From Stenotrophomonas sp. (GTDB taxonomy: Bacteria; Pseudomonadota; Gammaproteobacteria; Xanthomonadales; Xanthomonadaceae), in the NCBI GenBank assembly GCA_003510825.1, contig DOKO01000421.1, forward strand, positions 1-23,543: a stretch of DNA of 23,543 nucleotides. Reading direction: 5' to 3'. Under the pieces are notes generated by a model, which did not search any database, was not told the DNA's origin, and saw only the letters and a program-made list of their open reading frames with translations. Positions 14,442 to 21,853 of this stretch are shown here, one piece after another. A program made the position numbers and the translations under genes. Numbering within the stretch: position 1 is the stretch's first letter; every line of letters begins with the position of its first letter.

Positions 14442-15842
14442 ATGCCGTTCTGGAACCTGGAACAACATGGCGCGCGTATTGCGCTGATCGATGGCGAGCA
14501 GTCGCTGGACTTCAACGCACTGGCCGCACTGGCCGATGCGCACGCCGCACGATTGCCGGAAGGACGTGGCATGGGCCTGTTGTGCATGCCCAGCCATGTC
14601 GAAGCGGTAGCCCTTTACCTGGGCGCACTGCGCAGCGGCCGCCAGGTTCCCCTGCTGCTGCAGCCGGACACCGATCCGCAGCTGCTGGAGGCTCTGGTGG
14701 GGCACTACCAGCCCGAGTGGGTTGCCAGCCCGGGTCCGGCCGCCGAAGGCTATCGCACCGTGCACCAGGGCCAGGCACTGTCCCTGCACGTGCGCGATGC
14801 ATGCTCGACAGGTGAAGCCCCCCATGCCGACCTTGCATTGCTGCTGAGCACGTCCGGCAGCACCGGTTCTTCCAAGCTGGTCCGGCTTTCTGCCGCCGGC
14901 CTGGATGCCAACGCAGCGTCCATCGTCCAGTACCTCGGCCTGCACGGCGATGACCGCGCGATCACCACCCTGCCCCTGGCGTACTCGTTCGGCATGTCCA
15001 TTCTCAACAGCCACCTTGCCGCAGGTGGATCGGTGGTCCTGAGCGAGGACAGCCTGATGACGCGCGGGTTCTGGGACAGTGCGCGTCAGCATGCGGTGAC
15101 CTCGCTGTCCGGCGTACCGGCCACGTTCGAGATCCTGCGCCGGATGGGCCTGGCCCGCATGCAGCTGCCCAGCCTGCGCATGCTGACCCAGGCCGGCGGC
15201 CGGCTGCGTGACGAGCTGGTGGCCTATTTCGCGGAATCCTGCCGTGAACATGGCCTGGAGTTCTTCGTCATGTATGGGCAGACCGAAGCGTCACCGCGCA
15301 TCAGCTACGTGCCTTCGGCGCGCATCGTCGACAAGGTCGGCAGCATCGGCGTCGCCGTTCCCGGCGGCACGATCCAGGTCGATGCCACGACCGGTGAGCT
15401 GGTCTATTCCGGCCCCAACGTGATGATGGGGTACGCCACCACCCGCGACGATCTGGCCAAGGCTGACGAGATGCACGGCGTGCTGCGCACCGGCGATCTG
15501 GCCCGGGTGGACGAGGACGGCTTCCATTACATCACCGGCCGCGCCAAGCGCTTCCTCAAGATTTCCGGCAACCGGGTCAACCTCGACGAAGTCGAGGCGA
15601 TGCTCTCGACCGCACTCGGCCAGCAGATCGCCTGCTCGGGCAGCGACGATGACCTGGTCGCCTTCAGTCACGGCGCAGAAGTGGCCGACCAGGGGCAGGT
15701 TCGCCAACTGGTGCAGGAGCGCTACAAGCTGTTCGGCGGCCACGTCCGCGCCCTCCACCTGGATGCACTGCCGCTGATGGCCAGCGGCAAGGTGGACTAC
15801 CAGAGTCTCCGGCAGATGGCCGGACAAGGAGCATCACGGTGA
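14442..15842 (+). CDS. AMP-forming acyl-ACP/acyl-CoA ligase
   Basis: This 466-residue member of the ANL superfamily activates a carboxylic acid with ATP as acyl-AMP and passes it to a thiol, here probably the cluster ACP. Motifs seen are the P-loop STSGSTGSSK (136-145), YGQTE (278-282), TGD with D352, GRAKRFLKISGNRVN (366-380) and the C-terminal lysine K450 in SGK. It is shorter than many acyl-CoA ligases, mainly through a compact N-terminus. The ATG at 14442 is one base past the reductase stop. The substrate acid is unknown; small or hydroxylated acids are plausible given the neighbours. Confidence 0.85.
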   Translation: MPFWNLEQHGARIALIDGEQSLDFNALAALADAHAARLPEGRGMGLLCMPSHVEAVALYLGALRSGRQVPLLLQPDTDPQLLEALVGHYQPEWVASPGPAAEGYRTVHQGQALSLHVRDACSTGEAPHADLALLLSTSGSTGSSKLVRLSAAGLDANAASIVQYLGLHGDDRAITTLPLAYSFGMSILNSHLAAGGSVVLSEDSLMTRGFWDSARQHAVTSLSGVPATFEILRRMGLARMQLPSLRMLTQAGGRLRDELVAYFAESCREHGLEFFVMYGQTEASPRISYVPSARIVDKVGSIGVAVPGGTIQVDATTGELVYSGPNVMMGYATTRDDLAKADEMHGVLRTGDLARVDEDGFHYITGRAKRFLKISGNRVNLDEVEAMLSTALGQQIACSGSDDDLVAFSHGAEVADQGQVRQLVQERYKLFGGHVRALHLDALPLMASGKVDYQSLRQMAGQGASR

Positions 15843-16945
15843 CCGCACCTGCCCCCTCGGCCGCGACCGCGGCCGCTGCACTCGATGTCGATGTCTTCGG
15901 CCTCGACCGTGCCAGCAAGCGCGCCTGGCTGCTGGACGGCCTGAACCGCCTGACCGCCCTGCACCGCGCGCAGTGCGCCCCCTACGCCCGCATTCTCGAT
16001 GGCCTGTGGGCAGCAGAAAGTGCCGGCAGCCTCGAAGAGGTGCCGTGGCTGCCGGTGCGCATGTTCAAGCTGATGGACCTGAAGAGCATTGCCGATGACC
16101 AGGTCTCGCGCACGCTGGTTTCCAGCGGCACCACCGGTGCCGCGGTGTCCCGCATCTTCCTCGACGCCGACACCGCGCGCGCGCAGGCACGGGCATTGAC
16201 CCGCATCTTCTCCCACTTCGCCGGCGCCAAGCGCATGCGCATGCTGGTGGTGGACGACGCCAGCTTCCTGCGCGACCGCAGCCGCTTCAACGCACGCGCG
16301 GCCGGCATCCTGGGCTTCTCCAACTTCGGCCGCGACCACCTTTACCTGCTGGATGAAGACCTGCAGCCGGACTGGGACGCGCTGGAGCAGTGGCTGCAGA
16401 CCCATCCCGATGAACCGGTACTGCTGTTCGGCTTCACCTTCATTGTCTGGCAATCGTTCGTGCAGGCCGCGCGCCGCGCAGGCAGGCAGATCCGTTTCCC
16501 GGCCGGCAGCATGCTGGTCCACGGCGGTGGCTGGAAGAAGATGGACGAGCAGAAGGTCGACAACGCGGCCTACAAGGCTGCACTGTCGGAAACCTTCGGC
16601 ATCGAACGCGTCCACAATTACTACGGCATGGTTGAACAGGTCGGCTCGATCTTCTTCGAATGCGAGCATGGCCATCTGCACGCCCCGGCCTACGCCGATG
16701 TGATCGTGCGCGACCTGCAGGATCTGGCACCGGTACCGCATGGCACCACCGGCGCGATCCAGGTCCTGAGCCTGTTGCCGGAAAGCTATCCGGGCCACAG
16801 CCTGCTCACCGAAGACCTCGGCGTGATCCATGGTGAGGACGACTGCGCGTGCGGCCGTCCCGGCAAGTACTTCGCCGTACTCGGCCGCATCAAGAACGTG
16901 GAAATCCGCGGTTGCAGCGATACCCGCACGGTACCCAACGCATGA
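15839..16945 (+). CDS. LuxE-like acyl-protein synthetase
   Basis: The 368-residue protein matches the LuxE family, which activates an acid as acyl-AMP and then holds it on a cysteine for reduction by LuxC. It shows the ATP loop SSGTTG (95-100), a GGGWKK segment (229-234), NYYGMVEQ (260-267), DCACGR (335-340) and a C-terminal RGCS whose C359 is in the position of the acyl-accepting cysteine of LuxE. Length agrees with LuxE. The start is a GTG at 15839 overlapping the ligase stop as GTGA. It is followed, with a 4-base overlap, by a LuxC-like gene. No luxA, luxB or luxD genes are visible, so the pair must serve something other than light production. Confidence 0.85.
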   Translation: MTAPAPSAATAAAALDVDVFGLDRASKRAWLLDGLNRLTALHRAQCAPYARILDGLWAAESAGSLEEVPWLPVRMFKLMDLKSIADDQVSRTLVSSGTTGAAVSRIFLDADTARAQARALTRIFSHFAGAKRMRMLVVDDASFLRDRSRFNARAAGILGFSNFGRDHLYLLDEDLQPDWDALEQWLQTHPDEPVLLFGFTFIVWQSFVQAARRAGRQIRFPAGSMLVHGGGWKKMDEQKVDNAAYKAALSETFGIERVHNYYGMVEQVGSIFFECEHGHLHAPAYADVIVRDLQDLAPVPHGTTGAIQVLSLLPESYPGHSLLTEDLGVIHGEDDCACGRPGKYFAVLGRIKNVEIRGCSDTRTVPNA

Positions 16946-18165
16946 CCAGACTGCTCTTCTCCATCCACCCCGACGCCTCGCTGGACGCCGAACTGGAGCG
17001 CCTGGCGGCGCTGCCTCCGCTGCTGCCGTTCAGCGCGCCACTGCGCGAGTTCGTAGCGGATTTCTCCCGTCGCGTGTTCACCCTGCCGCAGCTGCGCCAG
17101 CATCCCGAGCTGGCCACGCTGGGCCACTGGTTCCGCGGCGCAGCCGTCAACCAGCTGTCGCAGCGGATCGGCACACGGGCGACCGAGCTGGATCTGGCAC
17201 GTGGCCTGGTGTTCCACCTGGCACCCGCCAACGTCGACGTGCTGTTCGCCTACGCCTGGTTGATGTCGGTGCTGTCGGGCAATACCAATGTGGCGCGCCT
17301 GTCGCAGAAGCAGAGTACCCAGCGCGACGCACTGGTCTCGATCCTGCATGACATGCAGCGCGAGGGCGTGCACCCGCAGGTGCTCGAGCGCGCGGTGCTG
17401 CTGACCTACCCGCATGACGATGCCATTACCACGGCCATTTCCCGTCGTTGCCACGCCCGCATCATCTGGGGCGGCGACGCCACCGTAGCCAAGATCCGCT
17501 CGCTGCCGATCGCGCCGCTGGCACTTGAGCTCGCCTTCCCGGACCGTTTCGGCGTGGCCGTGATGCGCGCCACGGCGGTCGCCGATGCCAGCGACACCGA
17601 ACTCCAGGAACTGGCCCGCCGCTTCTGCAACGACGTGCTCTGGTTCGGCCAGCAGGCCTGCTCTTCACCCCGCACGCTCTACTGGATCGGCAGTGACGCC
17701 GAGACAGGCGCTGCCAAGTCGCGTTTCTGGCCGGCCGTGCGCCTGCTGGCTGCCGCACTGGAGGACGAGCCGGCAGCACTGATGGCGCGCGTGACCGATG
17801 CCAACCTGCTTGCAGCGCTGGGCCATGGCGTGCACGCGGCGGATGCCATCGGCCTGTATCCGCTGCGGCTGGAAGCGGCCCGCGCCGATGGCGGGATCCG
17901 CGAGATCCAGTCCGGCCACGGCCTGGTGGTGGAAATCGATCTGCCCGCGCTGGATGCACTGGCCGCGCAGCTGGATGACCGCGACCAGACCCTGGTCCAG
18001 CATGGATTCAACGCAGAGCAGCTGCGTGATTTCCTGTGCCGCCTCGAAAATCGTGCGATCGACCGCGTGGTGCCTTTCGGCCGCGCGCTGGATTTCCATC
18101 CCGTGTGGGACGGTACCGATCTGATCGACGTCCTCACCCGCAAGATCACCCTGCCAGCGAACTGA
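16942..18165 (+). CDS. LuxC-like acyl-CoA/acyl-protein reductase
   Basis: The 407-residue protein resembles LuxC, an NADPH-dependent, aldehyde-dehydrogenase-fold enzyme that reduces an enzyme-bound acyl thioester to the aldehyde. The segment FGQQACSSPRTLYW places the likely nucleophile at C240. GNTNVARLSQK (113-123) and WGGDATVAKIR (176-186) resemble the cofactor-binding region. It is shorter than luminous-bacteria LuxC, with a trimmed N-terminus. The ATG overlaps the luxE-like stop (ATGA), supporting a functional pair. How an aldehyde would be used in sugar decoration is unclear: it could be a biosynthetic intermediate, or the reaction may run in the oxidising direction to make an acyl thioester. 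Confidence 0.82.
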   Translation: MTRLLFSIHPDASLDAELERLAALPPLLPFSAPLREFVADFSRRVFTLPQLRQHPELATLGHWFRGAAVNQLSQRIGTRATELDLARGLVFHLAPANVDVLFAYAWLMSVLSGNTNVARLSQKQSTQRDALVSILHDMQREGVHPQVLERAVLLTYPHDDAITTAISRRCHARIIWGGDATVAKIRSLPIAPLALELAFPDRFGVAVMRATAVADASDTELQELARRFCNDVLWFGQQACSSPRTLYWIGSDAETGAAKSRFWPAVRLLAAALEDEPAALMARVTDANLLAALGHGVHAADAIGLYPLRLEAARADGGIREIQSGHGLVVEIDLPALDALAAQLDDRDQTLVQHGFNAEQLRDFLCRLENRAIDRVVPFGRALDFHPVWDGTDLIDVLTRKITLPAN

Positions 18166-18169
18166 AACG

Positions 18170-18535
18170 ATGAGCTACGTCTTCATTGCCATGACCATCC
18201 TGCTGACCGTGTACGGACAGCTGATGCTGAAATGGCAGGTCAGCCTCAACCCCGGCGCCACCATTGATGGCCTCAACCTGCGCGCGATCATCTTGCTGCT
18301 GCTGAACCCCTGGGTGATCAGTGCATTTGCCGCGGCATTCGGCGCATCGTTGTGCTGGATGGCCGCCATCGGCCGGATGCCCCTGAGCAAGGCCTACCCG
18401 TTCACCGCCCTGAGTTTTCCGCTGGTTGCGACGCTGGCGGTATGGCTCTTCCGCGAGTCGTTCGACTCGCATAAGATCGCCGGCACCGCCTTGATCATTC
18501 TGGGCGTCATCGTCCTGTCTCGTTCTGGAGCCTGA
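18170..18535 (+). CDS. Small EamA/SMR-type membrane protein, ArnE-like putative lipid-sugar flippase
   Basis: This 121-residue protein is almost entirely four transmembrane helices (about 4-22, 46-66, 72-94 and 102-118). The motif PLSKAYPFTA (71-80) and a glutamate at 96 before the last helix resemble ArnE/ArnF and small multidrug resistance proteins. With a polyprenyl-phosphate glycosyltransferase and a GT-C-like protein in the same operon, a role in flipping an undecaprenyl-phosphate sugar is more likely than drug export. Such proteins usually act as dimers. It starts 4 bases after the luxC-like stop and ends 3 bases before the next gene. Family is fairly sure, cargo is inferred. Confidence 0.72.
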   Translation: MSYVFIAMTILLTVYGQLMLKWQVSLNPGATIDGLNLRAIILLLLNPWVISAFAAAFGASLCWMAAIGRMPLSKAYPFTALSFPLVATLAVWLFRESFDSHKIAGTALIILGVIVLSRSGA

Positions 18536-18538
18536 ACC

Positions 18539-19165
18539 ATGCCGCAGAAGACCGATGGGTTGCACGCAGTGCTTTCATACCCGGCGGTCTACGACCTGCT
18601 GCAGAACCTGCTTGGGGCACGTCGGTCCCGTACGCGGCTGATCCGCGACCATATCCGCCCGCGCCCGGGCGACCACATCCTCGACATCGGCTGTGGTACC
18701 GGCGAACTGTTCAGCCAGTTGCCGGCGGGGCTGCGCTATATCGGCTTCGACCTGTCCGAAGCCTATATCGAGGCGGCGCGGAAGCGGTTTGGCGATCGCG
18801 CCCGCTTCGAATGCATGGACGTGGCCGATTATGAAGTCGGCCACGACCAGCAGCAGAAAGCCGATCTGGTGCTGGCAGTCGGCATCCTGCACCATCTGGA
18901 CGATGCCCATGCGCGCGCACTCATGCGCACCGCCTTCGCCGCGCTGAAGCCCGGCGGCCGTTTCATTTCCCTGGATGGTGCCTACGTGGATGGCCAATCG
19001 GCGATCGCACGTGCACTGATCTCCCGCGATCGCGGGCAGAGCATCCGCACGCCCGCCGCCTACCACGCGATCGCTGCAGCCGAGTTCGGCACGGTGGATG
19101 GCCAGGTACGCACCGATCTGCTTTTCGTACCTTACACACACTACATCATGGAATGCGTGCGCTAG
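18539..19165 (+). CDS. Class I SAM-dependent methyltransferase
   Basis: The 208-residue protein has the Rossmann-fold methyltransferase motif I ILDIGCGTG (47-55), the acidic end of strand 2 in YIGFDLS, a motif around AVGILHHLDD, and LKPGGRFISLDGAY as post-motif III. It probably acts in the cytoplasm on a small molecule. In this operon candidates are a sugar hydroxyl, giving an O-methyl sugar, or the acyl group. The family resemblance does not decide. It starts 3 bases after the membrane protein gene and is followed by 29 bases that hold the ribosome-binding site of the aminotransferase. Confidence 0.8.
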   Translation: MPQKTDGLHAVLSYPAVYDLLQNLLGARRSRTRLIRDHIRPRPGDHILDIGCGTGELFSQLPAGLRYIGFDLSEAYIEAARKRFGDRARFECMDVADYEVGHDQQQKADLVLAVGILHHLDDAHARALMRTAFAALKPGGRFISLDGAYVDGQSAIARALISRDRGQSIRTPAAYHAIAAAEFGTVDGQVRTDLLFVPYTHYIMECVR

Positions 19166-19194
19166 GCGCTCGCCAGCCACGATCAGGAGCCCCA

Positions 19195-20322
19195 GTGATT
19201 CCGTTCAACAAGCCGTTCATGACTGGCCAGGAGCTGGTCAACATCACCCATGCACACGCCAATGGCCACCTCAGTGGCGATGGCCCGTTCACCAAGCAGT
19301 GCCACGCCTGGCTCAACCAGCGCACCGGTGCCAGTGCCTCGCTCCTGACCCACTCGTGCACCGCTGCACTGGAGATGTCGGCACTGCTGCTCGACCTGCA
19401 GGCCGGCGATGAAGTGATCATGCCGTCCTACACCTTCGTTTCGACCTCCAATGCGTTCGTGCTGCGCGGTGCGATCCCGGTGTTCGTGGACATCCGCAAG
19501 GACACGCTCAACATCGACGAAGCTCTGATCGAAGCGGCGATCACGCCGCGCACCAAGGCCATCTGCGTGGTCCATTACGCCGGCGTGGCCTGTGAAATGG
19601 ACGAGATCCTCGCCATTGCAGAGCGTCACGGCCTGGCCGTGGTGGAAGATGCCGCACAGGGCATCATGTCCACCTACAAGGGGCGTCCGCTGGGCACCAT
19701 TGGCGATCTGGGCGCGCTGAGCTTCCATGAGACCAAGAACATCATTTCCGGTGAAGGTGGCGCGCTGCTGTGCCGCGACCATGTCTATGCCGAGCGCGCC
19801 GAGATCGTGCGCGAGAAGGGGACCAATCGCAGCCGCTTCTTCCGCGGACAGGTCGACAAGTACACGTGGGTGGACGTGGGCTCATCGTTCCTCCCCGGCG
19901 AGATCACCGCTGCCTTCCTGGCCGCGCAGATGGATGCCGCGGAAGACATCACCGCACGCCGCCTGGCCATCTGGGAGCGCTACCACGCCTGGGCGGCACT
20001 GCACGAAGCCGCAGGACGGCTGATCCGTCCCACCATTCCGGCACACACGACGCACAACGCGCACATGTACTACATGTTGCTGCCGTCACTGGATGCGCGC
20101 ACCCACTTCATCCAGTCTCTGCGCGAACAGGGCGTGCAGGCCGTTTTCCATTACATCCCCCTGCATTCGTCGCCGGCAGGCCTCAGCCATGGCCGCACGG
20201 GTTCGTCGATGCAGGTCACCGATGAGCTGAGCGAGCGCCTGGTACGCATGCCACTGTGGATCGGCGTGGAGCAGCACCTGGATGCGATCCTGGCAGCGGC
20301 TGATCGTGTACTGATGGGTTGA
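19195..20322 (+). CDS. wecE: WecE-like dTDP-4-amino-4,6-dideoxyhexose transaminase
   Basis: This 375-residue DegT/DnrJ/EryC1 aminotransferase closely follows E. coli WecE (RffA) along its whole length: IPFNKPF at the start, MPSYTFVSTSNAFVLRG (76-92), VHYAGVACEMD, VEDAAQGIMSTYKGR and REKGTNRSRFFRGQVDKYTW. The PLP lysine is K181 in HETKN. It would convert RmlB's dTDP-4-keto-6-deoxyglucose to dTDP-4-amino-4,6-dideoxygalactose using glutamate, at the cell's cytoplasmic face. The start is a GTG at 19195 with AGGAG five bases upstream; an in-frame ATG at 19153 lies inside the methyltransferase gene. Similarity to WecE favours the galacto product, but the gluco epimer (viosamine) cannot be ruled out. 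Confidence 0.9.
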   Translation: MIPFNKPFMTGQELVNITHAHANGHLSGDGPFTKQCHAWLNQRTGASASLLTHSCTAALEMSALLLDLQAGDEVIMPSYTFVSTSNAFVLRGAIPVFVDIRKDTLNIDEALIEAAITPRTKAICVVHYAGVACEMDEILAIAERHGLAVVEDAAQGIMSTYKGRPLGTIGDLGALSFHETKNIISGEGGALLCRDHVYAERAEIVREKGTNRSRFFRGQVDKYTWVDVGSSFLPGEITAAFLAAQMDAAEDITARRLAIWERYHAWAALHEAAGRLIRPTIPAHTTHNAHMYYMLLPSLDARTHFIQSLREQGVQAVFHYIPLHSSPAGLSHGRTGSSMQVTDELSERLVRMPLWIGVEQHLDAILAAADRVLMG

Positions 20323-20324
20323 CC

Positions 20325-21848
20325 ATGCAGAGCCGTACTCCTGTCCTGGATGCCTGGATCAACTGGCGTACGCTGACCGTACTGCTGTTGGCGATGCCTG
20401 CCTTCATCAATGCTGCTGCCTACATCTCCTACGCCGGCATTCCGTTTGTCACCTCGGACGGTTGGTACTTCGTCGATGCGTTCCTGCAGAAGCACTACCA
20501 CGCAGGGCTTTCGCTGCAGGACTTCTATGTCAAGCGAAGTGCCGACGACCACGCCCAGCCCGTGCAGAAGCTCCTGCTGCTCTGGAATGCCGAGGCGTTC
20601 AATCTGGACTTCGTCATCGAGTCCTACATGGGGCTGGCGATTGCAGCTGTCGCATGGTTGCTGATGCTGCATGTCATGGCGATGGACAATCGCGCCAACA
20701 GGCCCGGGATCTGGTGGTTGCTGCCTGCAGTCGCCAGCGCGGCCAGCTTCGTGTCCCTCAGCGGGGGGATGGTGTTCAACTGGTCACTGGTGACCCTGGG
20801 CTATCTGGGGCCGCTGGCCGCCACGGCCCTGGCGGTGGCGGCGTGGACAGGCGTGGAGAAGAAGCGATGGTGGCCATTGGTTGCCGTTGCCGCCCTCGTT
20901 GCATTCACCCAGGACGGGACCGCCGTCATCTGCGCGATCAGCGTCATCTGCGCACTGCTGCTTCGTGAGTTGAAGCTGCGCGGCACGACCCTGCGCCCGA
21001 CCGCGGTCGCGGTCGCTGTCGTGGCCGGCTGGATCGTGGCCTACAAGCTGGCCAGCAGCCTGTATCTGCACGCGGGGCTGCCCGTCCTGGCAACAGTGGG
21101 GCAAGGGGTGAGTGCGATCCTCGACATGGGCGTGGAGCCGATTGCGCGGATGATGCTGACCATCGCTGCCCTGTCGGTGTCCGACCTGCCGCCGCTGCAG
21201 CTGCACTTCCCCGGCCGCGGCGAGGTGCTGCACCTGGTGCTCGGTGCCGTGGTCATCGCTTCGCATGCATGGTTCTGGTGGCGCGCCGTCCGTGATCGAT
21301 GGAACAGCACCCAGTTCCTGGCCGTCGTGCTGATGCTGTTCTGCTACGGTGCAGTGGCAGGCATCATCATCACGCGCGTGTCCATGTTCGGGCCCGGCTA
21401 CGCCTCCCAGCAGCGCTACCTGATGCTGTACCAGCTGGGCACGGTCGCCATCGCACTTCTGTCGGCTGGCAGCAACTGGCGCACATGGGGCCTTGTGCAG
21501 AAAGGCCTCGTCTCGATCGGCCTGCTTGGCCTGATCGCCGCCCAGCTGCCTCTCAGCAGAGCGACCTGGAGTGACGCTCCCTACGTGCAGGTGTACGGCA
21601 ACAACCTCGGACGACAGATGATCCTGCTGGGTGCCAATCCCCAGGCCAAGCTGGCCGCGTGCGCGCCGACGCTGGTCATATGCGAGGCAGAAAACGGGGA
21701 ACGCATCCGCTCGATCACGCTGCTGCGCGACCATCATCTCAACGCCTACTCGGCCGAAATGCTGGGCCGTTACTCCATGGAGGCGATCGCTGCTCCCACC
21801 GGTCCGATGGAAGTCGTCACGCCTGCGGACGATGCGTCTAAAAAATGA
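20325..21848 (+). CDS. Polytopic membrane protein, putative GT-C periplasmic glycosyltransferase
   Basis: The 507-residue protein has around ten or more hydrophobic helices and a final soluble domain of roughly 90 residues. After the first helix comes a polar loop with SDGWYFVDAF and, further on, DDHAQPVQKLLLLW. This resembles the Asp- and His/Pro-bearing first extracytoplasmic loop of GT-C glycosyltransferases that use polyprenyl-phosphate sugars. I do not recognise a named family. In the operon it is the only candidate for the periplasmic transfer step that would follow the GtrB/ArnC-like and ArnE-like proteins. An O-antigen polymerase is an alternative. I chose ATG 20325, two bases past the aminotransferase stop; a TTG at 20319 overlapping that stop is possible. 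It is the last gene of the run. Confidence 0.62.
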   Translation: MQSRTPVLDAWINWRTLTVLLLAMPAFINAAAYISYAGIPFVTSDGWYFVDAFLQKHYHAGLSLQDFYVKRSADDHAQPVQKLLLLWNAEAFNLDFVIESYMGLAIAAVAWLLMLHVMAMDNRANRPGIWWLLPAVASAASFVSLSGGMVFNWSLVTLGYLGPLAATALAVAAWTGVEKKRWWPLVAVAALVAFTQDGTAVICAISVICALLLRELKLRGTTLRPTAVAVAVVAGWIVAYKLASSLYLHAGLPVLATVGQGVSAILDMGVEPIARMMLTIAALSVSDLPPLQLHFPGRGEVLHLVLGAVVIASHAWFWWRAVRDRWNSTQFLAVVLMLFCYGAVAGIIITRVSMFGPGYASQQRYLMLYQLGTVAIALLSAGSNWRTWGLVQKGLVSIGLLGLIAAQLPLSRATWSDAPYVQVYGNNLGRQMILLGANPQAKLAACAPTLVICEAENGERIRSITLLRDHHLNAYSAEMLGRYSMEAIAAPTGPMEVVTPADDASKK

Positions 21849-21853
21849 ATGGT

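Noticed and set aside
15839..18165. Bioluminescence (lux) operon
   Set aside because: LuxE- and LuxC-like genes are present, but there are no luciferase luxAB or transferase luxD genes, and the surroundings are all sugar and acyl-ACP genes.
11702..21848. Claim of horizontal transfer from base composition
   Set aside because: No clear drop in GC is evident by eye and I could not compute codon usage, so no claim is made beyond the known variability of the locus.
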